Of a DNA stretch of 64,000 bases, positions 1 through 7,606 are shown piece by piece. The stretch's first letter is position 1; each line of letters begins with the position of its first letter. A program made the translations under genes and the position numbers. Origin of the DNA: Oscillospiraceae bacterium (lineage in GTDB: Bacteria; Bacillota; Clostridia; Oscillospirales; Oscillospiraceae); assembly GCA_017482385.1 (NCBI GenBank), contig JAFUNI010000004.1, positions 1 to 64,000 on the forward strand. Direction: 5' to 3'. The notes under the pieces are model-generated. The model was given only the letters and a program-made list of their open reading frames with translations. It was not told the DNA's origin and did not search any database.

Positions 1-64
1 CAGTTGGTAGAGCAACTGACTCTTAATCAGTGGGTCCCGGGTTCGAGTCCCTGAAGGTGCACCA
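1..64 (+). tRNA. tRNA-Lys(CTT), 5' end cut by the window edge
   Basis: The sequence starts in the D-arm (GGTAGAGC). It has an anticodon stem ACTGA/TCAGT around the loop CTCTTAA, whose central triplet CTT reads AAG (Lys). A T-arm with GGTTCGAGTCC, the 3' acceptor strand and an encoded CCA follow. About 12 nucleotides of the 5' acceptor strand lie outside the window. Confidence 0.93.
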
Positions 65-66
65 AT

Positions 67-141
67 GGCCCGTTGGTCAAGTGGTTAAGACAGCGGCCTC
101 TCACGCCGTTAACATCGGTTCGAATCCGGTACGGGTCACCA
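67..141 (+). tRNA. tRNA-Glu(CTC)
   Basis: The acceptor arms GGCCCGT and ACGGGTC pair with one G-T pair. The anticodon stem GCGGC/GCCGT encloses CTCTCAC, giving anticodon CTC (codon GAG). GGTTCGAATCC is the T-arm and CCA is encoded. It lies two bases after tRNA-Lys, so the two are probably cut from one transcript. Confidence 0.93.
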
Positions 142-304
142 GCTTCTTGCCGCATGACACAATGTTACATATCACGCGAGCGTGATATTCCACCAGTGTC
201 ATTGCTCGTCGCTTCCGCTCGGAACCGCTACGCTGGGTTCCTGTGCGGGAAAGGATAACGGTTTTTTACAAGGTTGTTAGAGCTAAAAAGCTTTGGCATA
301 TATA

Positions 305-419
305 GTTCGTGTTGATTGTCATGAGGGTCCACCTGTTCCCATCCCGAACACAGAAGTTAAGCTCATGTACGCCGACAATACTTGGCGGGCGACTGCCCGG
401 GAAGATAGGTAACGCGAAC
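305..419 (+). rRNA. rrf: 5S ribosomal RNA
   Basis: The terminal helix GTTCGTGTT/AACGCGAAC pairs over nine positions. Inside it are the conserved 5S blocks: TTCCCATCCCGAACA, then GAAGTTAAGCTC, and a GGGAAGATAGGT segment near the 3' end. The length of about 115 nt is normal. No 16S or 23S gene is next to it, so it is either detached from an rRNA operon or the operon ends upstream of the tRNAs outside the window. Confidence 0.93.
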
Positions 420-423
420 ACTG

Positions 424-456
424 AACCTCACTACTTTGGTAGTGAGGTTTTTTCTG
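424..456 (+). terminator. Rho-independent terminator of the 5S gene
   Basis: An 11-bp stem (AACCTCACTAC with GTAGTGAGGTT) around a TTTG-like loop is followed by a run of T. It begins five bases after the 5S 3' end. Confidence 0.9.
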
Positions 457-546
457 TTAAAAATCCTGTATAAATGCAATGCCGGTAGATTTTTGTTGTG
501 TATATAGGTGAAAGGCGTCTTTACACAGCAAGGAAAGGAGCGCACA

Positions 547-1107
547 ATGAAAGACACAGAAATCATCGAGCTTTACTGGAACCGGGACGAAGCAGCCATT
601 GCTGCCACCGCTGATACATACGGCAGTTACTGCTACTGCATCGCTTATAACATTCTAAACAACAACGAAGATGCAGAGGAATGCGTCAACGACACCTGGC
701 ATAACGCATGGAATTCCATTCCGCCCCACCGTCCTGACCGGCTTTCCACATACTTGGGTAAACTCACACGCAATTTGGCCTTAAACCGCTACAAGCTGCT
801 AACTACACAGAAACGGGGAGGCGGACAGGTAGAACTGGCACTGAGCGAGTTGGAGGGATGTATTCCGGCCCAGCAGGATGTTGAGCAGGTTTTGGACGAA
901 ATGGTACTTGTAAGCGCCCTGGACAAATTCCTGCATGCCCAGCCCCGGACAGAGCGTAATATCTTCGTTGGGCGATACTGGTATCTGTATTCCATCCAAG
1001 AACTTGCTGAGAGCTACCGTATGAGCGAGAGCAAGGTGGCATCCCTGCTGTACCGTATGAGAAGGAAACTGAAACTGCACCTTGAAAAGGAGGGGATTTT
1101 CCTATGA
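547..1107 (+). CDS. ECF-type RNA polymerase sigma factor
   Basis: A 186-residue sigma-70 family protein of ECF size. Region 2 (about residues 8-80) has the typical core helix ending in AEECVNDTWHNAWN. Region 4 (about 120-180) holds a helix-turn-helix with SIQELAESYRMSESKVASLL and a basic end. I place the start at 547 rather than at the in-frame ATG at 508, because AGGAAAGGAG lies six bases before it. The next gene starts inside its last codons (ATGA overlap), so the two are translationally coupled. The partner carries one membrane segment, which fits a sigma factor held by a membrane-bound regulator. The signal and target promoters cannot be read from the sequence. Confidence 0.88.
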   Translation: MKDTEIIELYWNRDEAAIAATADTYGSYCYCIAYNILNNNEDAEECVNDTWHNAWNSIPPHRPDRLSTYLGKLTRNLALNRYKLLTTQKRGGGQVELALSELEGCIPAQQDVEQVLDEMVLVSALDKFLHAQPRTERNIFVGRYWYLYSIQELAESYRMSESKVASLLYRMRRKLKLHLEKEGIFL

Positions 1108-1916
1108 AAAATGAAAAAATGCTAAAGGCACTGGGTTCAATCAGCGACGAACTGATCGAGGAAGCCAATATTCAAAACTTGCACACTACACCAAATTCCA
1201 ATACCTCCGAAAGACGGAAACACCTGAGCTCCGGCAAAATACTCCGGTTTGGTCTCGCAGCTGTGCTGATTGCTGGTCTGCTGGGCGTTACCGCATTGGC
1301 TGTGGAGCAGTTCCGGCCCTTTAGGGGTTATGAACCTCAGATCAGCGACCCTGTGGAGGTGGTCACACCCACCCGGGACGGTGTCTCCCACAGCGGACAA
1401 AAACATAATGTCTCTTTCCGCCTTCCTCTGAATGAAGACGCCCCGGAGCTGATAGAACAGTACTATTTCCCCGATGTGCCGGAAATGTACGAGCAAAGCT
1501 TTGGAATGGCCTATGATGGACTGAAGCGTGACAGGCTTATGAAACTTGACTTTTTTTGGGATGTTCCAAATGGTCAAAAAAAGGGCATACGATTCAGCCA
1601 GGAGTCTGTTGCCACCTTGGAGGACTCCGAAATTCATAAAGTCCTAATAACCCCACCCGGCACTAAGCCCGAACTGAAAGAGGTCACGCTGGGCGGCGTG
1701 GACGGCCTGCTGCTTGCAGATCACCCTATGCCCGAGAAGGCAGACTATCAGTATTTCTACTGGAGTGACGGGAATTATGTGTTCAGTATGTGGTTCCCTC
1801 TTGACTTTACTGAGGAACAGATGGGTGAAATGATCGCCAGCGTAAGGGAAGTGGAGGACATCCGGCCCTACCTCATCAGTATGGAAGGAAAAGACATCAA
1901 AGAAACCTTTGGATAA
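1104..1916 (+). CDS. membrane-anchored anti-sigma-like protein (DUF4367-like)
   Basis: A 270-residue protein with a cytoplasmic N-terminus of about 45 residues, one hydrophobic segment at about 48-67 and a long extracytoplasmic part. The C-terminal part (about 190-245, with GVDGLLL, YFYWSDGNYVFSMW and a closing ASVREVE) resembles DUF4367, common in Clostridia next to ECF sigma genes. Its ATG overlaps the sigma stop codon. Inference: the N-terminal tail holds the sigma factor and the outer domain senses something at the envelope. No zinc-binding anti-sigma motif (HxxxCxxC) is visible, so binding to the sigma factor is assumed from gene order only. Confidence 0.68.
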   Translation: MKNEKMLKALGSISDELIEEANIQNLHTTPNSNTSERRKHLSSGKILRFGLAAVLIAGLLGVTALAVEQFRPFRGYEPQISDPVEVVTPTRDGVSHSGQKHNVSFRLPLNEDAPELIEQYYFPDVPEMYEQSFGMAYDGLKRDRLMKLDFFWDVPNGQKKGIRFSQESVATLEDSEIHKVLITPPGTKPELKEVTLGGVDGLLLADHPMPEKADYQYFYWSDGNYVFSMWFPLDFTEEQMGEMIASVREVEDIRPYLISMEGKDIKETFG

Positions 1917-1922
1917 ATCAAA

Positions 1923-1953
1923 AGGGGTGTCCCATTTGTTTTGGGACACCCCT
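1923..1953 (+). terminator. stem-loop after the sigma/anti-sigma pair
   Basis: A perfect 12-bp stem (AGGGGTGTCCCA with TGGGACACCCCT) lies seven bases after the stop codon. There is no T-run, so it may be an imperfect terminator or an mRNA-end stabiliser. Confidence 0.55.
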
Positions 1954-2003
1954 AATGCAGTTACAATCCATTATACAACAACACAACAAACGGCAAATGC
2001 AGG

Positions 2004-2032
2004 TTGACATTTCTAGTGTATAGGATTACAAT
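2004..2032 (+). promoter_or_regulatory. sigma-A type promoter for the C39-like peptidase gene
   Basis: TTGACA, a 17-bp spacer and TACAAT lie 26 bases before the start codon. Confidence 0.6.
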
Positions 2033-2058
2033 AATCCAAAAGTAAGGAGGGTGCCTTT

Positions 2059-2664
2059 ATGAAATATGTGAATCAATTGGATTACCCCAATATGCAGTAC
2101 ATAACCCAAACTGCGAATCCTGACCCCAAAATGCGCCAGATAGGCATTGAGAACACCATTGCAAAATCCGGCTGCGGTCTTTGCACTTCCGTAATGATCG
2201 CCGACCGTCTGCGGGTGGATGATGGAAAATTCGAAATTGAGGATGCCCGTCAACTTTCCTATGACTGCGGCGCAAACCAGTGGAGCGGAACCAAAGGCTT
2301 GGTTTATTTTCCGGCCTTTGCGGAGAAATTCAACTTGGAGCTTAAAATCAGCGCCGATATAGAAGACCTGCTCCATTGCCTGCGTACCGGCGGCGCAGCA
2401 GCTGTTCTTGTGAGCGGCGACCACGATGACTATCACGGCGTGTTCAGCGATAAATGGAGCCACTACATTGTAGCTGTTGCCGAGGAACGGGACGGACGTA
2501 TTTGCGTATTGGACGCAGCATACGAAGAGGGCGGTTATGAAAAAGGTGACCGTAAGGGCAAGGTGGAAGTGCTTTCCCGCGGATTTAGCCGTACCTCATT
2601 GCAGGTCATCAAGGAAGAAACCGCGGCCATTGAAAACCGCTTCTTCCTGTTCTGGAGAAAGTAA
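2059..2664 (+). CDS. C39-like cysteine peptidase domain protein
   Basis: A 201-residue protein matching the peptidase_C39_2 (papain-like) fold. It has a candidate nucleophile Cys39 in KSGCGLC, a His at 135 in SHYIVAV and an Asp at 152 in VLDAAY, in the right order for a Cys-His-Asp triad. No signal peptide or membrane segment is seen, so it is probably cytoplasmic unless exported by another route. AAGGAGG lies eight bases before the ATG. It has its own promoter and terminator, so it is probably transcribed alone. The substrate is unknown; many such proteins are annotated only as hypothetical. Confidence 0.7.
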   Translation: MKYVNQLDYPNMQYITQTANPDPKMRQIGIENTIAKSGCGLCTSVMIADRLRVDDGKFEIEDARQLSYDCGANQWSGTKGLVYFPAFAEKFNLELKISADIEDLLHCLRTGGAAAVLVSGDHDDYHGVFSDKWSHYIVAVAEERDGRICVLDAAYEEGGYEKGDRKGKVEVLSRGFSRTSLQVIKEETAAIENRFFLFWRK

Positions 2665-2671
2665 AAATGAG

Positions 2672-2702
2672 GCGGCCTCTTATTCGAGAGGCCGCTTTTG
2701 TT
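2672..2702. terminator. bidirectional terminator
   Basis: GCGGCCTCT and AGAGGCCGC pair around TATTCG and are followed by TTTT. It sits between two convergent genes, with an A-run on the other side, so it can serve both. Confidence 0.85.
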
Positions 2703-2712
2703 ATGAAAAATT

Positions 2713-3999
2713 TTAGTTCACTTCCGCTTCTGCAGCAGCAAGGACTTTCTCTTTGTCCTTGTAGGCGGTTCTGACCACCAGCTGGAAGCCGATGGTGACC
2801 AAAACCATCAAACCGGTAAAGAACCAGTAGCAGGATCTGTAAGAGCCGCCTGTGAGATCACGGTAAATGTCGCATAGAGGAGAGCCCAGGCAAAGGCCCA
2901 GGGAGTTGGCGGCATAGAAGATGCCAAGCACCTTGGTGTAGGAGGCAGAGCCGAACAGATCGTTGGACATTAGGGGAATCATAACGGTCTCCAGGGGCAT
3001 TGCGATGGTTCCCAAAACCGTAGCCGTCATTGCCATCACCATACCAATGGTAGTATTGGATATGTTAGCCTTCAGCAAGTAAGCAACCAAGGAGCAGCAA
3101 TGGCACATAAGAAGGGTGAAACCCAGCCCCTTTTTGTCATAGGAGAAACCGGTGAAGATCTTGGCAAAGGTAAGTACCAGAGATGATACAGTAGCCGTGG
3201 TGGCAACAAAGGTTGCATTCATGCCCAAATCTTCCATATACACAATGCTGATAGTGCCAACACTCTGCAGGCTGATGCCGGTGAGGAGGATCATAGCAAA
3301 GGTCAGGTAGAAGTAGGGCTTTTTCTTAACCTGCTCAAAGGGAATACCGTCCCAAAGTGCGCCTTTGGCTTTTTTGGCGCTTTTGCTGGGGGGCGCATCC
3401 GCGGCAGGATTATCCCGAACAAAGATCAGAACAACTGTACTGATGATCACAGAAACGATAGCAGACAGCAGATAAGCCTTCCGATAACCAAAGGTCTCGC
3501 CGTTGTTGATGAGGGGGGAGATGATCTGCGCGGCAATTGCGCCGCCAATGCCGTTTGCGGACATCACAATGCCGGTGACCTTGCCGATATCCTTATGGAA
3601 CCAACGGCGCACCACAGTGCTGGCCATGGTGCCGCCGGCAAAGACGATGCCAAGACCCCAGAGAACACAGCCAATGTAGTGATGCCAGATATTGGCTGTG
3701 AGATAGCGCATGGTGATGGATCCGCACAGGGAGAAAAGGCCTACACCCACCAATTTTTTGATGCCGAAGCGCTGGATCAGCGAGCCGAAGAAAAAGCCCA
3801 CGATCACCTGCACGATGTAACGGATACTGGTGCCGATGGAGTAAAGACTGCGAGGGATATTCAATGCGCTTGTGACAGCACCGGTGTACAGACCGGGGTT
3901 GGAGCTGCAAAAGCCCAGGCAGACAAATTCCATCATAAAGCACATAATGAGGACGACCCATTTGTAGTCAAATCGGCGTTTTTGAATTTGCGATTCCAT
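2713..3999 (-). CDS. MFS transporter (oxalate/formate antiporter-like)
   Basis: A 428-residue protein with about 12 hydrophobic segments in two halves, separated by a basic cytoplasmic loop (SKSAKKAKGALWD, near residue 200). The glycine-rich helices (MSANGIGGAIAAQ) and general organisation suit the OFA-like anion/carboxylate branch of the major facilitator superfamily. The chosen start has AGGAAG eight bases upstream; a GTG nine bases earlier is less likely. A LysR regulator lies 94 bp upstream on the same strand and may control it. The substrate cannot be assigned. Confidence 0.8.
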   Translation of the reverse strand: MESQIQKRRFDYKWVVLIMCFMMEFVCLGFCSSNPGLYTGAVTSALNIPRSLYSIGTSIRYIVQVIVGFFFGSLIQRFGIKKLVGVGLFSLCGSITMRYLTANIWHHYIGCVLWGLGIVFAGGTMASTVVRRWFHKDIGKVTGIVMSANGIGGAIAAQIISPLINNGETFGYRKAYLLSAIVSVIISTVVLIFVRDNPAADAPPSKSAKKAKGALWDGIPFEQVKKKPYFYLTFAMILLTGISLQSVGTISIVYMEDLGMNATFVATTATVSSLVLTFAKIFTGFSYDKKGLGFTLLMCHCCSLVAYLLKANISNTTIGMVMAMTATVLGTIAMPLETVMIPLMSNDLFGSASYTKVLGIFYAANSLGLCLGSPLCDIYRDLTGGSYRSCYWFFTGLMVLVTIGFQLVVRTAYKDKEKVLAAAEAEVN

Positions 4000-4093
4000 A
4001 ATAAGCACTTCCTAATATATTTTTATAGACGTATTATAGCACCGACAGCAGGGTGAATAAATTACAACTTGCTTATCCTTGCGTAACATAGAC

Positions 4094-4984
4094 TTAATGC
4101 AAGCTCTCGTAGAAATGCTGAAAGAATTCCTTGAGGATGGTTTCGTATTCTGTTAGCTGTTGGCCTTTGCGCCAGTAAAGGTTGGCTTTCCAAGGATGAA
4201 ATGGTGTTGCCAGGGGAATGTAGCGGATATTGGATGAGGGGATCGCCTGGATTGCGGAGCTGGTGACAAAGGTGATGCCTTGATTTTCAGAGACCATTTT
4301 CAGCCGGATCATCAGAGAGTAAACACTTTCCGGAGGCATAGGCAGGTCATAAAGGGTAAAAAGCTTTTGAAGCCGAATAAAAAGCGGATGGTCGGGGGAG
4401 GGCAGGAACAGCTTTTCCTCTGCAAGCATACGGATATCCAATTCTGCTTGGTTGGCAAGGGGATGATCCTTGTGAATGGCAACAACAGGATAGGCGTGAA
4501 ACAGAAAAATGCTGTCTAATTCTTCTGCCAAATAATCCGGCAAATCTGTGTCATAGGCCAGCAAAAAGCTGTATTCCGAGTCCAATCCCTGTTGGGCAAG
4601 CATAGGCAGAGAAACGGATGAGCTGGACAGGGTATATTGGGGATATTCCGACAAAAATGCTGTAATGGGATTGACCCACATTGCAGTGTTGATGCTGAGA
4701 AGGGAAATACGGGGCTTTTGGGGCAGTAAACTCTGCTGTAGCTCCTGCTTTGCGCTCTCCAGAGAAGCAAAAATCTGATTCACATGCTTCAAAAAGATAT
4801 GCCCTTGCGCATTGAGTAGAATTCGGTTGTTTGTCCGGTCAAACAGGGGAAAACCCAACTCTTTTTCCAGCCGGGAAATAGATGTGCTGAGGGCGGGCGC
4901 AGATACGAATAAACTCTCCGCAGCCTCGGAAATTTTGCCGATATCTGCCACAGCTTTGAAGTATTTTAATTGCTGAAGTTCCAT
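4094..4984 (-). CDS. LysR family transcriptional regulator
   Basis: A 296-residue protein with the LysR plan: an N-terminal winged helix-turn-helix (about residues 1-60, beginning MELQQLKYFKAVAD, with APALSTSISRLEKELG as recognition region) and a C-terminal effector-binding domain. The start at 4984 is chosen because AGGAGG sits eight bases before it; an in-frame ATG 51 bases upstream lacks such a site. It lies 94 bp upstream of the MFS gene in the same direction. The inducer is unknown. The upstream intergenic region holds a long palindrome. Confidence 0.88.
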   Translation of the reverse strand: MELQQLKYFKAVADIGKISEAAESLFVSAPALSTSISRLEKELGFPLFDRTNNRILLNAQGHIFLKHVNQIFASLESAKQELQQSLLPQKPRISLLSINTAMWVNPITAFLSEYPQYTLSSSSVSLPMLAQQGLDSEYSFLLAYDTDLPDYLAEELDSIFLFHAYPVVAIHKDHPLANQAELDIRMLAEEKLFLPSPDHPLFIRLQKLFTLYDLPMPPESVYSLMIRLKMVSENQGITFVTSSAIQAIPSSNIRYIPLATPFHPWKANLYWRKGQQLTEYETILKEFFQHFYESLH

Positions 4985-5032
4985 GATCCGAGCCTCCTTT
5001 TTGCCCATTATACACCCTTTTTGCATAAAGCG

Positions 5033-5090
5033 CAAGTAATTCTAAAAGAGCCTTCTCCTTGAGGAGAAGGCCCTTTTAGAATTACTACTT
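5033..5090. repeat. 58-bp imperfect palindrome in a divergent intergenic region
   Basis: CAAGTAATTCTAAAAG and its near-complement CTTTTAGAATTACTACTTG flank an inner stem GCCTTCTCC/GGAGAAGGC with a TTGA loop. It lies between the LysR start (4984, minus) and the GNAT start (5135, plus). Its right end touches the -35 box of the GNAT promoter. It looks like a terminator but no gene ends there. Confidence 0.75.
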
Positions 5091-5117
5091 GAAAAGGCGC
5101 AATCTATTGCGTATAAT
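5089..5117 (+). promoter_or_regulatory. sigma-A type promoter for the GNAT/pseudouridine synthase pair
   Basis: TTGAAA, 17 bp and TATAAT are followed by an RBS GGGAGG and ATG at 5135. The -35 box overlaps the end of the 5033-5090 palindrome. Confidence 0.75.
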
Positions 5118-5134
5118 AACCGGGAGGTGATCGT

Positions 5135-5665
5135 ATGGAATTTCGCGTATTAAACAAATCTGAAAAGAACCAATACAGGGAAGAACTTTTAGAAATCCTG
5201 TCTATCAACGATAAGAATTTCATCCCGCCCCTGTCCCAGCGGAGCAGTACCACCCAGGCAAACCTCCAGGGTTCAGCAGAAAAAGCGGATATTCTGCCTT
5301 ACTTCAATAAAATGATGGAACAAAATATTTTGGCTATGTTCTTCGAGGGCAAGCTTTGTGGCTTTGTTTCCTATATTGATAATTATATTTCCGATGTAAT
5401 TACCACCGAAACGCACCCCAATATCTACCTGTCCACCCTTGCCCTGCGGCCGGAGACCCGGGGAATGGGTGCTACGAAAAAAGCGTATGCGCATCTGTTT
5501 TTTGAACGCTACCCGGATCGAAATGTGTACACCCGCACATGGTCCACCAACGGCCCGCACACCCATATTTTGGAGGGCTTTGGCTTTGGAGAACTGAAGC
5601 GCCTTCCCAATGACCGGGGCGAGGGGATCGATACAGTGTATTTCTATAAGAATCGGGAGCAGTAA
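5135..5665 (+). CDS. GNAT family N-acetyltransferase
   Basis: A 176-residue protein with GNAT features in the middle: a beta-strand stretch NIYLSTLALRPETRGMG, where the arginine/glycine-rich turn would hold the acetyl-CoA pyrophosphate, and a following helix. GGGAGG lies eight bases before the ATG. Its stop codon touches the start codon of the pseudouridine synthase gene, so they form one unit. The acceptor substrate is unknown. Confidence 0.78.
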   Translation: MEFRVLNKSEKNQYREELLEILSINDKNFIPPLSQRSSTTQANLQGSAEKADILPYFNKMMEQNILAMFFEGKLCGFVSYIDNYISDVITTETHPNIYLSTLALRPETRGMGATKKAYAHLFFERYPDRNVYTRTWSTNGPHTHILEGFGFGELKRLPNDRGEGIDTVYFYKNREQ

Positions 5666-6292
5666 ATGGAACTGATCTATCAGGATAAGGATATCGTAGT
5701 CTGTGTAAAGCCGGCTCGGGTGCTGTCAACTGATGAACCGGGCGGTATGCCGGAACTGGTGCGACAGGCCTTAGGAATTGAGAATGTACGGACTGTCCAC
5801 CGCTTAGACAGAGTGGTTTCCGGGCTGATGGTGCTGGCGCTCTCAGCGGAAGCCGCATCGGAGCTGTCCCGGCAGATCCGGGAAGACCGGTTTGAAAAGG
5901 AATACCTTGCCGTAGTCCACGGCGCACCGGAACAGGGTGCGGGAAGATTAGAGGATTTGCTGATCCGGGACAAGGCGAGGAAAATGACTATGGTAGCCCA
6001 AGAGCCGGGGAAAGGCGTACAGCCAGCATCCTTGCGCTATCAGGTGTTAAAACAGGAAAATGGTATGAGCCGCATCCGTGTAGCCTTGGAGACAGGCCGT
6101 ACCCATCAGATCCGGGTGCAGTTTGCCTCCCGTGACCTGCCCTTGGTGGGAGAACGTAAGTACAGCACCATAGAGGACGATTGTGAGATCGCCCTGTGGT
6201 CCTACCGTCTGGCTTTTACCCATCCAACCACCGGAAAATCCATGGAATTTGTTTTAGACCCCCCGGAAATCTACCCATGGACACAGTGTTAA
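5666..6292 (+). CDS. RluA-family pseudouridine synthase
   Basis: A 208-residue protein that converts specific uridines in RNA to pseudouridine. The RluA signature is visible: VHRLDRVVSGLMVLAL with the catalytic Asp in HRLD (about residue 47), and the later RTHQIRVQFA motif. There is no N-terminal S4 RNA-binding domain, so this is a short-form enzyme, and its target (rRNA or tRNA) cannot be told. The start follows the previous stop codon directly (TAAATG). Confidence 0.88.
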   Translation: MELIYQDKDIVVCVKPARVLSTDEPGGMPELVRQALGIENVRTVHRLDRVVSGLMVLALSAEAASELSRQIREDRFEKEYLAVVHGAPEQGAGRLEDLLIRDKARKMTMVAQEPGKGVQPASLRYQVLKQENGMSRIRVALETGRTHQIRVQFASRDLPLVGERKYSTIEDDCEIALWSYRLAFTHPTTGKSMEFVLDPPEIYPWTQC

Positions 6293-6316
6293 AGGCGTGC
6301 TTTTAGCACGCCTTTT
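6291..6316. terminator. bidirectional terminator
   Basis: AAAGGCGTGC and GCACGCCTTT form a stem with a TTTTA loop and a T-run, between two convergent genes. Confidence 0.88.
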
Positions 6317-6815
6317 CTTTCTTGATATCAAATTTATAAATGCCGATCAAGAGGGAAATCAGCGCCAAAGTGTCACCCAGCGCGCCACCCAAAGAACCTA
6401 CCTGCAAATTGTAAATGCTCCACATAATGCAAGAGGGCAGGGTAATGAATCGCAAAAGCTTTTCGTTTTTCATTCCGTAGGAAATGGTGGTCAGCAGCTT
6501 TGCGGCAATGGGCAGCAGGCTGGGCCAGCCGTCAAAGGTAGCAAAACCGGTAACAACCACAAACAGACCGAACCCGATGATCACCGGGGTAGTGGAACGC
6601 CCTCGTTTTACAAAATTGGTGTACAGCGTATTGCGAATCACGGAGATGCCATCTAAAATGGCGGCGGTCCAGGCGCCCAGCAATATGTACTGTAGGGCGA
6701 AAATCAGCTCCGAGGCCATCTTGCACAGGACGATGCTCCGATGCTTCTTAAATTGAAAAGCCGCAATGCTTGTGGCCAACCCCACAAAGCCAATGAGCTG
6801 AATGAGAAAATCCAT
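6303..6815 (-). CDS. YgjV-family inner membrane protein
   Basis: A 170-residue protein made of about five hydrophobic segments, with the FQFKKHRS and ALQYILLGAWTAA features of the Imp-YgjV family (SWEET/PQ-loop-like in size). Its function is not established. I use the start at MDFLIQLIGF because AGAGGA lies five bases before it; an upstream in-frame start is weaker. Confidence 0.75.
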   Translation of the reverse strand: MDFLIQLIGFVGLATSIAAFQFKKHRSIVLCKMASELIFALQYILLGAWTAAILDGISVIRNTLYTNFVKRGRSTTPVIIGFGLFVVVTGFATFDGWPSLLPIAAKLLTTISYGMKNEKLLRFITLPSCIMWSIYNLQVGSLGGALGDTLALISLLIGIYKFDIKKEKAC

Positions 6816-6901
6816 AAAAATCCTCTTTTCTTTCTTGACGAGGTCCAAGCGGTATTATACAATAAAAACACAGATGCGTCAATCTCCCCAAACAAACACG
6901 T

Positions 6902-6939
6902 GATTGCGAGCCAGTTCGCAAACTGGCGTGACAATCTCC
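6902..6939 (+). repeat. short palindromic dispersed repeat, copy 1
   Basis: A 38-bp element of the form GATTGcgaGCCAGT-loop-ACTGGCgtgaCAATC, two nested stems. A related copy is at 33451-33487. I recall very similar elements scattered through Oscillospirales genomes, but a genome count is needed. Confidence 0.65.
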
Positions 6940-6963
6940 ATAGCGATAAAAAGGAGTACAATT

Positions 6964-7224
6964 ATGCCCCACTACGACTTTTTTCAACACAAAGAATGTG
7001 AATATTTCCCCTGCCATAAAGTAGAGGAAGAAAGCAGCTTTAGCTGCCTGTTTTGCTACTGCCCCCTGTACGCGTTGGGGGATCAATGCGGTGGCAATTT
7101 TACTTATACGGAGTATGGTATCAAGGATTGCTCCAATTGCTTAGTTCCCCACAGACGGGAGAACTATAATAAAATCATGGCCAAGATCGGCGATGTGATG
7201 GAGCTTGCTAAAAAGAAGGACTGA
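6964..7224 (+). CDS. cysteine-rich small domain protein
   Basis: An 86-residue protein with cysteines in the pattern of the 'cysteine-rich small domain' family (CEYFPC, SCLFCYC, QCGG, DCSNC), which probably binds a metal or cluster. AAAGGAG lies eight bases before the ATG. The role is unknown; family members are often near cobalamin or anaerobic metabolism genes, but no such neighbour is present here. Confidence 0.75.
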   Translation: MPHYDFFQHKECEYFPCHKVEEESSFSCLFCYCPLYALGDQCGGNFTYTEYGIKDCSNCLVPHRRENYNKIMAKIGDVMELAKKKD

Positions 7225-7227
7225 ACC

Positions 7228-7256
7228 TTGATTTTCAAGGGATACTTTGTTATAAT
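7228..7256 (+). promoter_or_regulatory. sigma-A promoter for tRNA-Ser
   Basis: TTGATT, a 17-bp spacer and TATAAT end 17 bp before the tRNA. Confidence 0.75.
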
Positions 7257-7273
7257 ATAACAGTTATGAATAC

Positions 7274-7365
7274 GGAGCAGTACTCAAGCTGGTCGAAGAG
7301 GCGTGACTCGAAATCTCGTAGGGCATGAAAGTGCCGCCAGGGTTCGAATCCCTGCTGCTCCGCCA
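7274..7365 (+). tRNA. tRNA-Ser(CGA)
   Basis: A 92-nt class II tRNA with acceptor arms GGAGCAG/CTGCTCC, discriminator G and encoded CCA. The anticodon loop CTCGAAA gives CGA (codon UCG). A long variable arm and T-arm GGTTCGAATCC are present. The anticodon stem has one T-T mismatch. Its 3' end is repeated downstream. Confidence 0.92.
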
Positions 7366-7395
7366 AGCAAATCCGAACAGCTTGTGGCTGTTCGG
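7345..7395 (+). repeat. 51-bp direct repeat, copy 1 (tRNA-Ser 3' end plus terminator stem)
   Basis: It starts in the T-arm of tRNA-Ser, runs through the acceptor strand and CCA, and covers most of a terminator-like hairpin (AATCCGAACAG/CTGTTCGG). It is identical over 51 bp to 7518-7568. Confidence 0.92.
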
Positions 7396-7517
7396 GTTTT
7401 GCTTATTCTGAGAATAGGGATTCGAACAACCTAAATGCAGATGTCCGGTGGACATCTGCTGAGACCAGTGCAAACACTGGTCACTACCTTTATTTTTGTC
7501 AATTGGCAAAAATGCAA
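7396..7517. other. spacer between the two tRNA-Ser 3'-end copies
   Basis: These 122 bp hold no gene. Two short perfect hairpins are visible (GCAGATGTCC/GGACATCTGC and GACCAGTG/CACTGGTC) and one weaker inverted repeat near AATTGGCAAAAATGC. An imperfect reprise of the repeat edge (GGGATTCGAACAACC) occurs at about 7427. Confidence 0.7.
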
Positions 7518-7568
7518 CGAATCCCTGCTGCTCCGCCAAGCAAATCCGAACAGCTTGTGGCTGTTCGG
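7518..7568 (+). repeat. 51-bp direct repeat, copy 2 (att-like tRNA-Ser 3' end)
   Basis: An exact copy of 7345-7395. It cannot form a tRNA because the 5' part is absent. Duplicated tRNA 3' ends are the usual scar of tyrosine-recombinase integration, but no integrase is present nearby. Confidence 0.9.
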
Positions 7569-7606
7569 ATTTTACTTTATGCTACAACATAAAGGTGGTG
7601 AAGGAC

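Noticed and set aside
1-460. A full rRNA operon
   Set aside because: Only two tRNAs and 5S are visible; 16S and 23S would need to be outside the window and cannot be asserted.
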